From Phycisphaerales bacterium (GTDB lineage Bacteria > Planctomycetota > Phycisphaerae > Phycisphaerales > UBA1924), in contig JAGQON010000010.1 in the NCBI GenBank assembly GCA_020427395.1, forward strand, positions 37,616-101,615: a DNA stretch of 64,000 nucleotides, read 5' to 3'. This document shows positions 53,165 to 62,475 of this stretch, one piece after another. The notes under the pieces are model-generated. The model worked only from the letters and a program-made list of their open reading frames with translations. It was not told the origin of the DNA and did not search any database. How positions within the stretch are numbered: the first letter of the stretch is position 1; each line of letters starts with the position of its first letter. Position numbers and translations under genes: made by a program.

Positions 53165-55537
53165 TTATGGGCAGCCCGCGCTAAACGCGCTGAGGTATGT
53201 TGTGACATCAACGGAATCGATCACCCCATCGCCTGAGAGATCCGCGACGGGATCATCGCCCAAGAACGCCACGATGAACGCGGAGACATCGAAGAAGTTG
53301 AGCTCTCCGTCGCCGGTGAGGTCGGCGATACAGGGTGTATTTGTGTCACATTGATTCAGTAGCACGCTGGTATCGTTGGTACCCGCGTTCGCAACCACAA
53401 TGTCTATGTGGCCATCACCATTTACATCACCAAGTGTGACACCACTTGGATTACTGCCAACGGGATATCGAAGTTGATCCGAGAATGTCCCATCCCCATG
53501 ATTCAAGAGCACGCTCGTGTCGTGGCTATACAAGTTCGCGATCACCATATCAGGATCACCGTCGCCATCAACATCACCGAGCGAGACACTAGTTGGGGTA
53601 GTGCCCGCGATATACCGAACCTCATCGGCAAAGGTCCCATCACCGAGATTGAGGAGCACGCTCGCGTCGTCGCGTTCCCCGTTTAAGACCACAATATCCA
53701 GAGCACCGTCGCCGTTCAGATCGCTAAGTACGATAGATCTCTGCCAATCTCCCGCGACATAACGAACCTGAGCGACGAAAGTCCCGTCACCGCGATTGAG
53801 GAGCACGCTCAAGTCGCGGCTTTGATTGTTTGCTGTCACGATGTCCTGATCGCCGTCGCCGTCTACATCGCCAAGTGAGATACTCGTTGGGCCATCGCCC
53901 ACGCCATACCGAACCTCACCGGCGAAAGTCCCATCGCCACGATTCAGAAGCACGCTTGTGTCGTCACTGAACCAGTTCGCGGTCACGATGTCCAGATCGC
54001 CGTCGCCGTCCACATCACCAAGTGAGACTCCTATTGGGAGAATACCCGTAGCATACAACTGCGCGTCGACGAAGGCCCCATCACCATAATTCAGATATAC
54101 GCTCGCACCGTCGTCTTCACCATTCGAGTACTTCCCTGAGTCATAGCTTGTCACCACGATATCCAGAGTACCATCGCCATTGATATCACCAAGTGTTATA
54201 TCTCTTGGCTGAACGCCTGTGCCGTACCGAACCTCATCGGCGAAATTCCCATCTCCAAGATGAAGAAGCACGCTGAAATCGTCGCTCAACGAGTTCACGA
54301 CCACGATGTCCGCATCTCCGTCGCCGTCAACATCACCGAGTGAGACTCCCTCTGGGCCATCGCCCACGCCAAACCGAACCTCTTCAGTGAATGTCCCATC
54401 ACCATAATTCAGCTGTACGCTCGTGTCATTACCCGCATTCGCGACCACGATGTCCAGAGCGCCGTCACCGTCAACATCACCAAGTGAGACTCCCAATGGG
54501 TTATTGCCCGCCCCATACCGGACATCATCGGCAAATGTTCCATTACCGAGACTCAGGAGCACGCTTGTGTCGTTACTACCCCCGTTCGCGATCACAATGT
54601 CCAGAGCGCCGTCACCGTCAACATCACCTAGCGAGACTCCCCGCGGGTATCGCCCTGCGGCAAACCGAACCTCCGTGGCGAAGGTCCCATTGCCATGATT
54701 CAGCAGTACGCTTGTGTCGTTGCTACCCACGTTCGCGATCACGATGTCCAGAACGCCGTCACCGTCAACATCACCAAGTGAGACTCCACGCGGGCCATCC
54801 CCTGCGCCATACCGAATATCATCGGCGAAAGTGCCATCACCGAGATTCAGCAGCATGCTCGTGTCGTTGCTACCCTCGTTCGCGATAACGATGTCCAGAG
54901 CGCCGTTGCCGTCAACATCACCAAGTGAGACTCCCCGTGGGCCATCTCCTGCGTCATACCGTACCTCACCGGCGAAAGTCCCATCACCAATATTCAGGAG
55001 CACACTTGTATCATTGCTACCCTCGTTCGCGATGACGATGTCCAGAACGCCGTCACCGTCAACATCACCAAGTGAGACTCCACGCGGGCCATCCCCTGCA
55101 CCATACCGAACCTCATCGGCAAAGGTCCCATCACCATGATTCAGGAGCACGCTCGCGTCGTCGCTCCAGTAGTTTGCAACCACGATATCTACATCGCCGT
55201 CGCCGTCAACATCACCAAGCGAAATGCCACTTGGATTTGCGCCAGCGCCATACCGAACCTCATCGGCAAAGGTCCCATCACCGATATTGAGAAGCACACT
55301 CGTGTCGTAGCTCCAGTAGTTTGCAACCACGATATCTGCATCGCCGTCGCCATCAACATCACCAAGTGAGACACTCGATGGGGTTCTGCCCGCCGGAAAC
55401 CTCTGATCCTGAAAATGCGCCCCATCACAATCCTGCGCGAACGCATTTTGATCGCTGAGCATGGAAAGGGCAAAAATAAACCCCAGCAGCACAGGCAGAC
55501 GAACAGCTCGTGCCAACATCCCCAGACCCTTGAACAT
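53165..55537 (-). CDS. Secreted 14-unit FG-GAP/VCBS repeat protein with dockerin-like tail
   Basis: This is a 790-residue exported protein. Three tandem ATGs follow AGGAG; the third (55537) has the best spacing. Signal ends QNAFAQ. The body consists of 14 units of about 49 residues, each with SLGDVDGDGxxDIVxAN (Ca-binding DxDGDGxxD) and DTSVLLNxGDGTF, a beta-propeller of FG-GAP/VCBS type. The tail (53165-53332) has a good first repeat (DLTGDGELNFFDVSAFIVAF) but a worn second one (DLSGDGVIDSVDVTTYL), ending SAGCP. Confidence 0.88.
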   Translation of the reverse strand: MFKGLGMLARAVRLPVLLGFIFALSMLSDQNAFAQDCDGAHFQDQRFPAGRTPSSVSLGDVDGDGDADIVVANYWSYDTSVLLNIGDGTFADEVRYGAGANPSGISLGDVDGDGDVDIVVANYWSDDASVLLNHGDGTFADEVRYGAGDGPRGVSLGDVDGDGVLDIVIANEGSNDTSVLLNIGDGTFAGEVRYDAGDGPRGVSLGDVDGNGALDIVIANEGSNDTSMLLNLGDGTFADDIRYGAGDGPRGVSLGDVDGDGVLDIVIANVGSNDTSVLLNHGNGTFATEVRFAAGRYPRGVSLGDVDGDGALDIVIANGGSNDTSVLLSLGNGTFADDVRYGAGNNPLGVSLGDVDGDGALDIVVANAGNDTSVQLNYGDGTFTEEVRFGVGDGPEGVSLGDVDGDGDADIVVVNSLSDDFSVLLHLGDGNFADEVRYGTGVQPRDITLGDINGDGTLDIVVTSYDSGKYSNGEDDGASVYLNYGDGAFVDAQLYATGILPIGVSLGDVDGDGDLDIVTANWFSDDTSVLLNRGDGTFAGEVRYGVGDGPTSISLGDVDGDGDQDIVTANNQSRDLSVLLNRGDGTFVAQVRYVAGDWQRSIVLSDLNGDGALDIVVLNGERDDASVLLNLGDGTFADEVRYIAGTTPTSVSLGDVDGDGDPDMVIANLYSHDTSVLLNHGDGTFSDQLRYPVGSNPSGVTLGDVNGDGHIDIVVANAGTNDTSVLLNQCDTNTPCIADLTGDGELNFFDVSAFIVAFLGDDPVADLSGDGVIDSVDVTTYLSAFSAGCP
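53350..55400 (-). repeat. About 14 tandem 147-bp DNA repeats coding for FG-GAP units
   Basis: Units of about 147 bp are conserved at DNA level, with recurring stretches such as CCATCACC and CACCAAGTGAGAC. Units 3-7 (about 54410-55130) are the most alike, suggesting recent expansion or homogenisation. Confidence 0.8.
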
Positions 55538-55715
55538 CATCATCTCCTGCAATCAATCAGATCCACACCCATACAAACATGGCGAAATACCCTATCCGGG
55601 GAAGGAATCACATCATACGAGAACGATCAAATAGTGACAAGATCAAACCAAGAAGGTCACTGATACAGCGGCACACCCTCCTGCCATCCGAGAATCAATC
55701 CTCTACGATGTCTTC
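55538..55715. other. Divergent intergenic region
   Basis: The 178 bp between the repeat protein and the mechanosensitive channel gene hold an AT-rich stretch around 55600-55660 but no recognisable motif. Confidence 0.35.
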
Positions 55716-57563
55716 ATGCGCACCACACACACACTCACCGCACTCATCGCCGCATTGCTGCTCCTGGCCCTGCCCGCCATCGCCCAGGACACCCCAAATC
55801 AGCAGCCAGCAGCCAGCGATCAAACCGACACTTCCGCCGAGGCTGACCCCGCCCTCGCCTCGCCCCGCGCCGCCATGATGTCGTTCCTCCAGGCGATGAA
55901 CGACGCCAAGGACGCCCCAACTCCCAGCGTCTACCAGCGAGCCACCCAGACCCTGGACCTCCCCGCCGGGCTCCCCTCCGAATCTAAACGCGCGGCCGCC
56001 CGCGAGCTCTACGCCATCGTCAACCGCATCGGGCTCGTCGACCCTGAGCAGCTCCCCCAGCAGACCGACGCCGAACGCTTCCGTTTCTACCCCCAGCCCG
56101 AGATCGTCACCCACGCCACCTTCAGCGCCCGCTACCCCGGCTACATCATCGCCCTCACCCGCGACGGCACCGGCAACTGGCGCTTCTCCCGCGACACGCT
56201 CGACAACCTCCACGACTTCTACATCGCCACCGAGACCGAGCAGGCCCTCGCCGGCGTCGAGCTCGACAAGACCCTCATCGAACGCATCCGCGCCGCCGTC
56301 CCCCGCTCGCTCAAGGGCTCCACCAACCTCGGGCTCGAGCACTGGCAGTGGATCGGCATCTTCCTCGTCATCCTCGTGGGCATCATCCTCGACCGCATCG
56401 CCCGCACCATCCTGCGCACCACCTGGTACCGCATCGAACGACGCACCGCCACCGCGTCAAGCGAGCAGCCCGACACCGACACGCTCGACAAGGCCGTCCG
56501 CCCCTTCGGGCTCCTCGCCGCATCGGGCGTCTGGTTCTTCGCCCTCACCATCGGGCTGCTCCCGCCCACGCCCACCATGATCCTGCTCGTGGCCGTCAAG
56601 GTGATCTGGATCACCGGGCTCGTCTGGGGCGGCTTCAAAATCACCGACCTCGTCGCCGAGTGGCTCGCCAAGCAGGCCGGCAAAACCGAGACCAAGTTCG
56701 ACGACCTGCTCATCCCCCTCGTCAAACGAACCGCCAAGGTCTTCATCACAGCCGTCGGGCTCATCTACCTCGCATCCGCCTTCTCCATCGAGATCCTCCC
56801 CCTCCTCACCGGGCTCGGCATCGGCGGCCTGGCCGTCGCCTTCGCCGCCAAGGACACCATCGAGAACTTCTTCGGCTCCGTCGCCGTCATCCTCGACCGC
56901 CCATTCGAGATCGGCGACTGGATCTTCGTCAACGATGTCGAGGGCACCGTCGAAGACCTCGGCTTCCGATCCACCCGCATCCGCACCTTCTACAACTCAC
57001 TGGTCACGGTCCCCAACGCCACACTCGTCCGCGCGAAGGTCGACAACTACGGCCGCCGCAAGTACCGGCGCTTCAAGACCATGGTCAATGTCACATACGA
57101 CACCCCGCCCGAGAAAATCGAGGCCTTCTGCGCCGGCATCCGCGAGATCATCAAGCTCCACCCCTACACCCGCAAAGACTATTACCATGTCTGGCTGAAC
57201 TCGTTCGGCGCACACTCGCTCGACATCCTCGTCTACATGTTCTTCGAGTGCCCCGACTGGTCCATTGAGCTGCGCGAAAAACACCGCTTCATGCTCGACA
57301 TCATCCGCCTGGCCGACCGCCTCGGCGTCGAGTTCGCCTTCCCCACCCAGACCCTGCATGTCGCCCAGCTCGATCCGAATGCCGAGCACCACCCCGCCAA
57401 AGTCCCCGACACCGACGCCGAACGCCGGGCGGTGCTGGAAGGCCGCAAGCTCGCGAGAGAACTCACCCAGGACCAGCCGTGGAAGCACGAGATGCCCGGG
57501 CCTGTGCTCTTCGCGGAAGAGTTCGATTCCGAATGGGAAGCCCGGGGCGACAGCGCGGGATGA
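55716..57563 (+). CDS. MscS-family mechanosensitive channel with long N-terminal periplasmic part
   Basis: This is a 615-residue inner-membrane channel of the MscS/MscK type. It has an N-terminal signal (ALIAALLLLALPAIAQ), then an exported region of about 180 residues, membrane segments from about 210 to 380, and the pore-lining helix with GLGIGGLAVAFAAKDTIENF (370-389 region), followed by the beta domain VILDRPFEIGDWIFVNDVEG and C-terminal domain. The pattern follows the larger MscS paralogues that release solutes under osmotic downshock. The end is Pro/Glu-rich. Confidence 0.9.
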   Translation: MRTTHTLTALIAALLLLALPAIAQDTPNQQPAASDQTDTSAEADPALASPRAAMMSFLQAMNDAKDAPTPSVYQRATQTLDLPAGLPSESKRAAARELYAIVNRIGLVDPEQLPQQTDAERFRFYPQPEIVTHATFSARYPGYIIALTRDGTGNWRFSRDTLDNLHDFYIATETEQALAGVELDKTLIERIRAAVPRSLKGSTNLGLEHWQWIGIFLVILVGIILDRIARTILRTTWYRIERRTATASSEQPDTDTLDKAVRPFGLLAASGVWFFALTIGLLPPTPTMILLVAVKVIWITGLVWGGFKITDLVAEWLAKQAGKTETKFDDLLIPLVKRTAKVFITAVGLIYLASAFSIEILPLLTGLGIGGLAVAFAAKDTIENFFGSVAVILDRPFEIGDWIFVNDVEGTVEDLGFRSTRIRTFYNSLVTVPNATLVRAKVDNYGRRKYRRFKTMVNVTYDTPPEKIEAFCAGIREIIKLHPYTRKDYYHVWLNSFGAHSLDILVYMFFECPDWSIELREKHRFMLDIIRLADRLGVEFAFPTQTLHVAQLDPNAEHHPAKVPDTDAERRAVLEGRKLARELTQDQPWKHEMPGPVLFAEEFDSEWEARGDSAG

Positions 57564-57646
57564 TAAACTCAGGAATCGGCTACCGATCCTGATCCGAAGG
57601 TTACTCGCCCAGTTGTGACTCCGTGCGTCTTTCCGCGAACGCGCTG

Positions 57647-58282
57647 TTAGACCGCCTTCAACGCCTCCCGAATTCTCGTCTCGCCCTTCACAAACTCGAA
57701 GGCCTTACCCACAGTCTTCGGCTCAACCAGCGACGCCACGATCACCCCCGCCACATCGCTGCGTGTGATCTCCAGCCCATCCTCATCCTGATCGAACTGA
57801 TCCTTCGTGCGGATCTGCCCACGCCCCTGCTCGTCCGTCAATGTCCCCGGCCGCAGGATCGTCCAGTCCAGACCGCTCGACATCACATACTCGTCCGCCT
57901 GATGCTTCGCGTGCAGATAGTCCTCCAGCTTGTCCGCATCCTTCGGATGCCCCGCACCGATCGAACTCAGAAGCACAAATCGATCGATCCCCGCACGCTT
58001 CGTCGCATCACACAGATTGATCGCCCCATCGCGATCGACCTGCTCCAACGCCTCGCCCTGCGAACCAACCGCAAACACCACCGCATCGTGCCCCGCGATC
58101 GCCTGATCAAGCGTCTCGGGCTCCGTCACATCCGCCATGAATGCCTTGGCGCCGATCGCCTCCAGATCCCCCCGATCCTCCTCGCGACGAATCATGCCCG
58201 TCACCCCGTGACCCGAATCGATCGCCTTCGCGACCGCAATCCGCCCGACCTGACCCGTTGCACCTGCAATAAAGACTTGCAT
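57647..58282 (-). CDS. NAD(P)-binding epimerase/dehydratase-like protein (atypical SDR)
   Basis: This is a 211-residue Rossmann-fold protein of the NAD(P)H-binding (NmrA/SDR-a5-like) group. MQVFIAGATGQVGRIAVAKA carries GxxGxxG (GATGQVG), followed by DVTEPETLDQAIAGHDAVVF, VDRDGAINLCDATKRAGIDR and LDWTILRPGTLTDE, which are typical. I start it at ATG 58282 (AAAGGAA upstream). The active-site YxxxK is degenerate (DYLHAKHQAD). Substrate unknown. Confidence 0.85.
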   Translation of the reverse strand: MQVFIAGATGQVGRIAVAKAIDSGHGVTGMIRREEDRGDLEAIGAKAFMADVTEPETLDQAIAGHDAVVFAVGSQGEALEQVDRDGAINLCDATKRAGIDRFVLLSSIGAGHPKDADKLEDYLHAKHQADEYVMSSGLDWTILRPGTLTDEQGRGQIRTKDQFDQDEDGLEITRSDVAGVIVASLVEPKTVGKAFEFVKGETRIREALKAV

Positions 58283-58441
58283 CTGTGTTCCTTTCATAGA
58301 AAGACCTGTGATGTCCCGAGCGAATCTCCGCCCGAAACAGACCACCTGAACCCAGATACAAGCAAGCCCATATGAAATGCCCATGAACCAGCGATGAATC
58401 CCCACGCACTCATGCATGATCATCTTGCAGGATGGATACGC

Positions 58442-58966
58442 TCAATCAACCAACAGAAATCCCTGCCTTCTGCCCGGGCGAACACTGAAGAACTGGGCCA
58501 TGAATGGCGCGATCAGCATCCGCTCTGTTCCGTCATCAAAGCGGCCATACAAGCGGTACCCGGTCTCCCCATCACCACCCGCAACGGGCGGTGCCGTACT
58601 CAGCCACACCGCAGACACACCCGACATGTGCCGCTGACGAAGGACTAATCCGAAACACCGAACCTGAACACAGAACTCTTGAGCTCCGGGTTCATGCACG
58701 AGTCGCAAGCGTGCAAACAGCAGCAGCAGTCCCCAGACAAAGCTGAGAACAACCAATGTGTAAACGAAAATGGAATCAAGCACCACACTCGACCCAATCC
58801 CCAGCAACACACGCCCAATGAGTAAATAACCGGCCATGGAAAGCACAAAGAAACCAACCCAAAGAGCCATACCCATGAGGGCGCTCACCCGATGTTGCTG
58901 GCAAACCTGCATCACCATATGGTAGTGGGCGGAAACCCAGCCCAAGAGCCGATCAAGGCTGAACAC
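58442..58966 (-). CDS. Hypothetical membrane protein
   Basis: This 174-residue protein has two membrane segments (VSALMGMALWVGFFVLSMAGY and a VVLDSIFVYTLVVLSFVWG region), followed by a soluble part with APPVAGGDGETGYRLYGRFD. The start is uncertain: the longest frame opens with a non-ATG codon, and an in-frame ATG lies at 58918. No family recognised. Confidence 0.45.
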   Translation of the reverse strand: MFSLDRLLGWVSAHYHMVMQVCQQHRVSALMGMALWVGFFVLSMAGYLLIGRVLLGIGSSVVLDSIFVYTLVVLSFVWGLLLLFARLRLVHEPGAQEFCVQVRCFGLVLRQRHMSGVSAVWLSTAPPVAGGDGETGYRLYGRFDDGTERMLIAPFMAQFFSVRPGRRQGFLLVD

Positions 58967-58986
58967 CTCACACCAAACTCCAACCC

Positions 58987-59844
58987 CTACGAGATATCCA
59001 TCCGCATCTCACCACCGGAATGTGGCGCCGGTCCCGCCGCTCTGTGCTCCCAGAACCCCTCGCTCCAATCGTCCGTCACCGGGTTCCGATACCGCAGCCG
59101 GCGCGTCCCGATCGAGAGCAGCACCTCGAACTCAACGAAAGAAAGCACAAAGCTGACATAGAGAATCACGGAGAAGATCAGCCCCAGTACCTCGTACCAG
59201 CGTGTGCTGTACACATCGTAATCCCCAGTGAACTCCGCGTAGATCATCACCGGCACCGCCACCAGCCCCCAGACCGCAAAGCAGAGCGGCCAGATCGTCA
59301 GACCCATCGCCGCCTGCCCGGCCACCGTCCACGCGATCTCACTGTTCATCCGCATGCCGCGCATCCGCGCGACCATCTTGATCCGCGAGACAGCAAAGGC
59401 CGTATACGCGATCCCCACGCACACCACCAACAACGCACCGATCAGCAAAAAAACGAACGGCATAATCACAGACGCCGCACTCAGGTAACCTGACTGGTAC
59501 TGGTCGAAGATCAAGAGCACAAGCGTCAGAACAAAGATGCTCACAGGGATTGCAACCGCCGTAACCAGTCCCCAGCACACCAGCGACTTCCCCGCCGCCT
59601 TGTCAATCCGCAGGATCGGGAACAGTGCCTTGGGACGCACGAGCGTCGCCCCCCATGTCCGCACCAAACCCTTCAGCCCGCCCTGAGTCTGATACGCCGA
59701 CCCCTCCCGAACACGCGGCCGACTCTCCTCGATCGCCATCCCGCACTCAGGACACGCCCCCGACTCATCCAACCCCTCAACCACATACCCACACCGCTCG
59801 CACAGCAGCACATCAAACCCGGGAATGTCTCTCCGATCGCCCAT
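58987..59844 (-). CDS. Membrane protein with N-terminal zinc ribbon
   Basis: This 285-residue protein opens with a zinc-ribbon-type CERCGYVVEGLDESGACPECG (two CxxC pairs, Cys15-Cys18 and Cys31-Cys34) and then has about four to five membrane segments (LVCWGLVTAVAIPVSIFVLT; VIMPFVFLLIGALLVVCVGI; others). It resembles planctomycete RDD/YIP-like membrane proteins that carry such ribbons. It faces the HEAT-like gene. Function unknown. Confidence 0.62.
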   Translation of the reverse strand: MGDRRDIPGFDVLLCERCGYVVEGLDESGACPECGMAIEESRPRVREGSAYQTQGGLKGLVRTWGATLVRPKALFPILRIDKAAGKSLVCWGLVTAVAIPVSIFVLTLVLLIFDQYQSGYLSAASVIMPFVFLLIGALLVVCVGIAYTAFAVSRIKMVARMRGMRMNSEIAWTVAGQAAMGLTIWPLCFAVWGLVAVPVMIYAEFTGDYDVYSTRWYEVLGLIFSVILYVSFVLSFVEFEVLLSIGTRRLRYRNPVTDDWSEGFWEHRAAGPAPHSGGEMRMDIS

Positions 59845-59989
59845 ACCACAACATAACAGATATGAGTACTTGGGCCCACACGCAACACGAGTAGCCTCTG
59901 CCCCTCAGTGGACACTCTTTCCGAATAGCAACTGGCCTCTCTCAAGCTAGCCCCCATGAACTTCACCCTGCCGCGCCGATGATCAGTTC

Positions 59990-60937
59990 ATGCGCATCAT
60001 CCCCATCCTGATCTTCGCCGTCATCACCTCCACCGCACACGCCCAGCCCCGACCGCTGAGCAAACGCCCCTACCCCATCGACACCACCCTCCCGCTCGAA
60101 CAGCTCATCATCGAGCTGTGCGACGACGACATCAAGAACAACGCCGAGCAGGCGATGCGGGCCATCCTCCGCTACCCCACCTCACCCGTCGATCGCCTCT
60201 ACGAAGCCCTCGATGACCACGAATGGCAGACCCGCCAGATCGCGTGCCACCTGCTCTGGAGCATCCGCACCTCGCACGAGCGTTTCACCAGCACCAACAA
60301 CGACATGATGGACACCACCAGCCGCTACGCCCGCTCACAGCGCGACCTGCCCGCGTGGCATCAGAGCGAATACCCACCCGTCACCAAACGACTCGTCGAG
60401 GTCACCATCGAAGGCCTCCGCGACGACCAGACCCCCTACGAACGCGTCGATCGACGCGCACTCATGTACACCAACGCAGCGCACGGCCTCTTCCGCCTCA
60501 TCCCCATAGCCCACGACTGGATCCCCCAGCTCCGCGAAGCCCTTCATTCAGACGACAATCAGCAGCGAATCTTCGCGGCCATGATCGCCGGGCGAGCGGG
60601 CATCGCATCCCTCGTCGAACCCGCGGCAGCCGAACTCCTCCCCCACCTCCGCGACAACGACATCCGCGAGGACGCCAAGTTCGCCGTCTGGGCACTGGGC
60701 GGCTTCGACCGCGAACTCCTCCCCATTCTCCAACGCGCGATGCCGACAGCCGATCAGCAACAACGCAACCTCATGCAGTTGCTCATGCTCGATCTGATCG
60801 ACCCACCAACAAGCACCGCCGAGCGAGAAGAACGCGGCCGCCGATACAACAACATCAGCAGGAGCGTGCATGACCCTGTCACCGAACCCCCACGCGAGTT
60901 CTGCTGGTGGTGGGTCGATGAAGCAACGGCTGAGTAG
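59990..60937 (+). CDS. Exported HEAT-repeat-like protein
   Basis: This is a 315-residue protein with signal MRIIPILIFAVITSTAHAQP. The rest is helical with HEAT-like hairpins: NAEQAMRAILRYPTSPVDRL, DHEWQTRQIACHLLWSI, DDNQQRIFAAMIAGRAGIAS and DNDIREDAKFAVWALGGFDR. HEAT proteins of this size usually serve as scaffolds; partner unknown. Confidence 0.6.
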   Translation: MRIIPILIFAVITSTAHAQPRPLSKRPYPIDTTLPLEQLIIELCDDDIKNNAEQAMRAILRYPTSPVDRLYEALDDHEWQTRQIACHLLWSIRTSHERFTSTNNDMMDTTSRYARSQRDLPAWHQSEYPPVTKRLVEVTIEGLRDDQTPYERVDRRALMYTNAAHGLFRLIPIAHDWIPQLREALHSDDNQQRIFAAMIAGRAGIASLVEPAAAELLPHLRDNDIREDAKFAVWALGGFDRELLPILQRAMPTADQQQRNLMQLLMLDLIDPPTSTAEREERGRRYNNISRSVHDPVTEPPREFCWWWVDEATAE

Positions 60938-60975
60938 CGACTCAGCCCCAATCGCACGAATCTTCTCTTCCCTAA

Positions 60976-61029
60976 TGGCTGATGGCTGATGGCGAGTGGC
61001 TGATCCCTAGTCCCTAGTCCCTAGTCCCT
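60976..61029. repeat. Heptanucleotide tandem repeats
   Basis: A run of 7-bp units: TGGCTGA, TGGCTGA, TGGCGAG, TGGCTGA (60976-61003), then TCCCTAG three times and TCCCT (61004-61029), ending at the ftsY stop. The period stays 7 bp while the unit changes, suggesting slippage or an old repeat element. Confidence 0.75.
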
Positions 61030-61952
61030 CATTCAGCGAACATCGCCTCAACAAACCCCTCCGGATCAAACGCCTCCACATCCGCAGGCGTCTCCCCCAC
61101 CCCGATGAACTTCACCGGGATATCCGTCGCTTCCTTGATCGCCACCACGATCCCGCCGCGCGCCGTGCCGTCGAGCTTGCTCAGGAAAATCCCCGTCACG
61201 CCCGCCGCCGCGTTAAACTCCTCGGCCTGCCGCAGCGCGTTCTGACCGCTCGTCGCATCCAGCACCAGCAGCGTTTCGTGCGGTGCCCCGGGGATCTGCT
61301 TATCGATCACCCGCCGGATCTTGCTCAGCTGATCCATCAACCCCGCCTGCGTCTGCAGCCGCCCCGCCGTGTCGATGATCAACACATCGACCCCGCGCGC
61401 CTTGGCCGCCGCGCACGCGTCGAAGGCCACCGCCGCCGGATCGCCCCCCTGCTGCCCCTTGACGACCTCCACGCCCAGTCGCTCGCCCCAGATCTCCAAC
61501 TGCCGCACCGCGCCCGCGCGGAAGGTATCGCACGCACCCAGCAGCACCGTCTTCCCATCGTCCGTCAGTGCCTTGCACAGCTTCGAGATCGAGGTCGTCT
61601 TCCCAACGCCGTTCACGCCGGTCATCAGGATCACCGTCGGCTTGGAATCACTCAGATTCAGCGACCGATCCCGCTCGGGCCACATCGCCTTGAGCTCGCG
61701 CTTGAGATACTCGATGACATCCTCACCCTTGGTGAGCTCGCCCGCCTTGTAATCGGCCTTGATCCCATCAATGAGCTTCCGCGTCGCAACAACACCGACA
61801 TCGCTCTGGATCAGGCGCTTCTCGATCTCCTTGATGAGATCATCATCCAGCGTCTTGCCCGCCAGCACCGACCGCAGCGACGACACGAACACCTCGCGCG
61901 TCTTGCCCAAGCCCTGCTTGAGCTTGTCGATCGTCCTGCGGAACAACGCCAT
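61029..61952 (-). CDS. ftsY: Signal recognition particle receptor FtsY
   Basis: This is a 307-residue SRP GTPase that docks ribosome-nascent-chain-SRP complexes at the membrane. N-helix part KLKQGLGKTREVFVSSLRSV; G1 GVNGVGKTT (about 113-121), DTFRAGAVRQLEIW (G2 region), DTAGRLQTQ (G3) and LSKLDGTARGG (G4 and following). It is shorter than E. coli FtsY because the acidic N-terminal domain is missing, as in many bacteria. Last gene of the ribH-nusB-ftsY cluster. Confidence 0.96.
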   Translation of the reverse strand: MALFRRTIDKLKQGLGKTREVFVSSLRSVLAGKTLDDDLIKEIEKRLIQSDVGVVATRKLIDGIKADYKAGELTKGEDVIEYLKRELKAMWPERDRSLNLSDSKPTVILMTGVNGVGKTTSISKLCKALTDDGKTVLLGACDTFRAGAVRQLEIWGERLGVEVVKGQQGGDPAAVAFDACAAAKARGVDVLIIDTAGRLQTQAGLMDQLSKIRRVIDKQIPGAPHETLLVLDATSGQNALRQAEEFNAAAGVTGIFLSKLDGTARGGIVVAIKEATDIPVKFIGVGETPADVEAFDPEGFVEAMFAE

Positions 61953-61956
61953 ACCC

Positions 61957-62445
61957 TCAGACCCCCCCGCCGGTCTCAGAAGCCGAGCGAGACGCCGCGA
62001 GCACCCGCTTGAGGATCTTATCCAGGATCGCGTTCACAAAGCCTGGCGAGTGCTCCGTCGAGAACTGCTTGGCCAGCTCCACCGCCTCGTTCACCACGCC
62101 CTTGGGCTCGCTCCCATCAACCCGCGTCATCTCGTAGTACGCCAGACGCAGGATCGAACGATCAACCACCGGCATGCGGCTCACGCTCCACTCCGTCGAC
62201 AGCTCACCCAGCACCGCGTCCGCCGCGTCCCGCTGCTTGAACGCGTTCATCGCCAGCCGGAACGCCTTCTCGCGCTCGCCGCTCGTGAACTCGTCGCGCT
62301 GATCGACAAAGCTCAGCCCCTCGTCCTCCAGCGTCTCCACATCATCGAGCGCATCGCGCACCGACTCCGGGTCCTCGCCCTTCGTCGCGTCGAGCTGGTA
62401 CATCGCCAGCAGCGCCAGCTTCCGAATATCCCGTGGTGATGCCAT
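61957..62445 (-). CDS. nusB: Transcription antitermination factor NusB
   Basis: This is a 162-residue all-helical NusB, which with NusE binds boxA RNA and promotes rRNA antitermination. SPRDIRKLALLAMYQLDATK at the N-terminus and LRLAYYEMTRV...PKGVVNEAVELAKQFSTEHSP and FVNAILDKI near the C-terminus are diagnostic. An insert of about 20 acidic residues (GEDPESVRDALDDVETLEDE) follows the first helix. It is 4 nt upstream of ftsY and 30 nt downstream of ribH. Confidence 0.95.
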   Translation of the reverse strand: MASPRDIRKLALLAMYQLDATKGEDPESVRDALDDVETLEDEGLSFVDQRDEFTSGEREKAFRLAMNAFKQRDAADAVLGELSTEWSVSRMPVVDRSILRLAYYEMTRVDGSEPKGVVNEAVELAKQFSTEHSPGFVNAILDKILKRVLAASRSASETGGGV

Positions 62446-62475
62446 AAAAGACTCGGCTCCTTGCCCGTTCCCCGA

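Noticed and set aside
53350..55400. CRISPR-like array
   Set aside because: The 147-bp units are coding repeats in one open frame (FG-GAP units), without constant short repeats and variable spacers.
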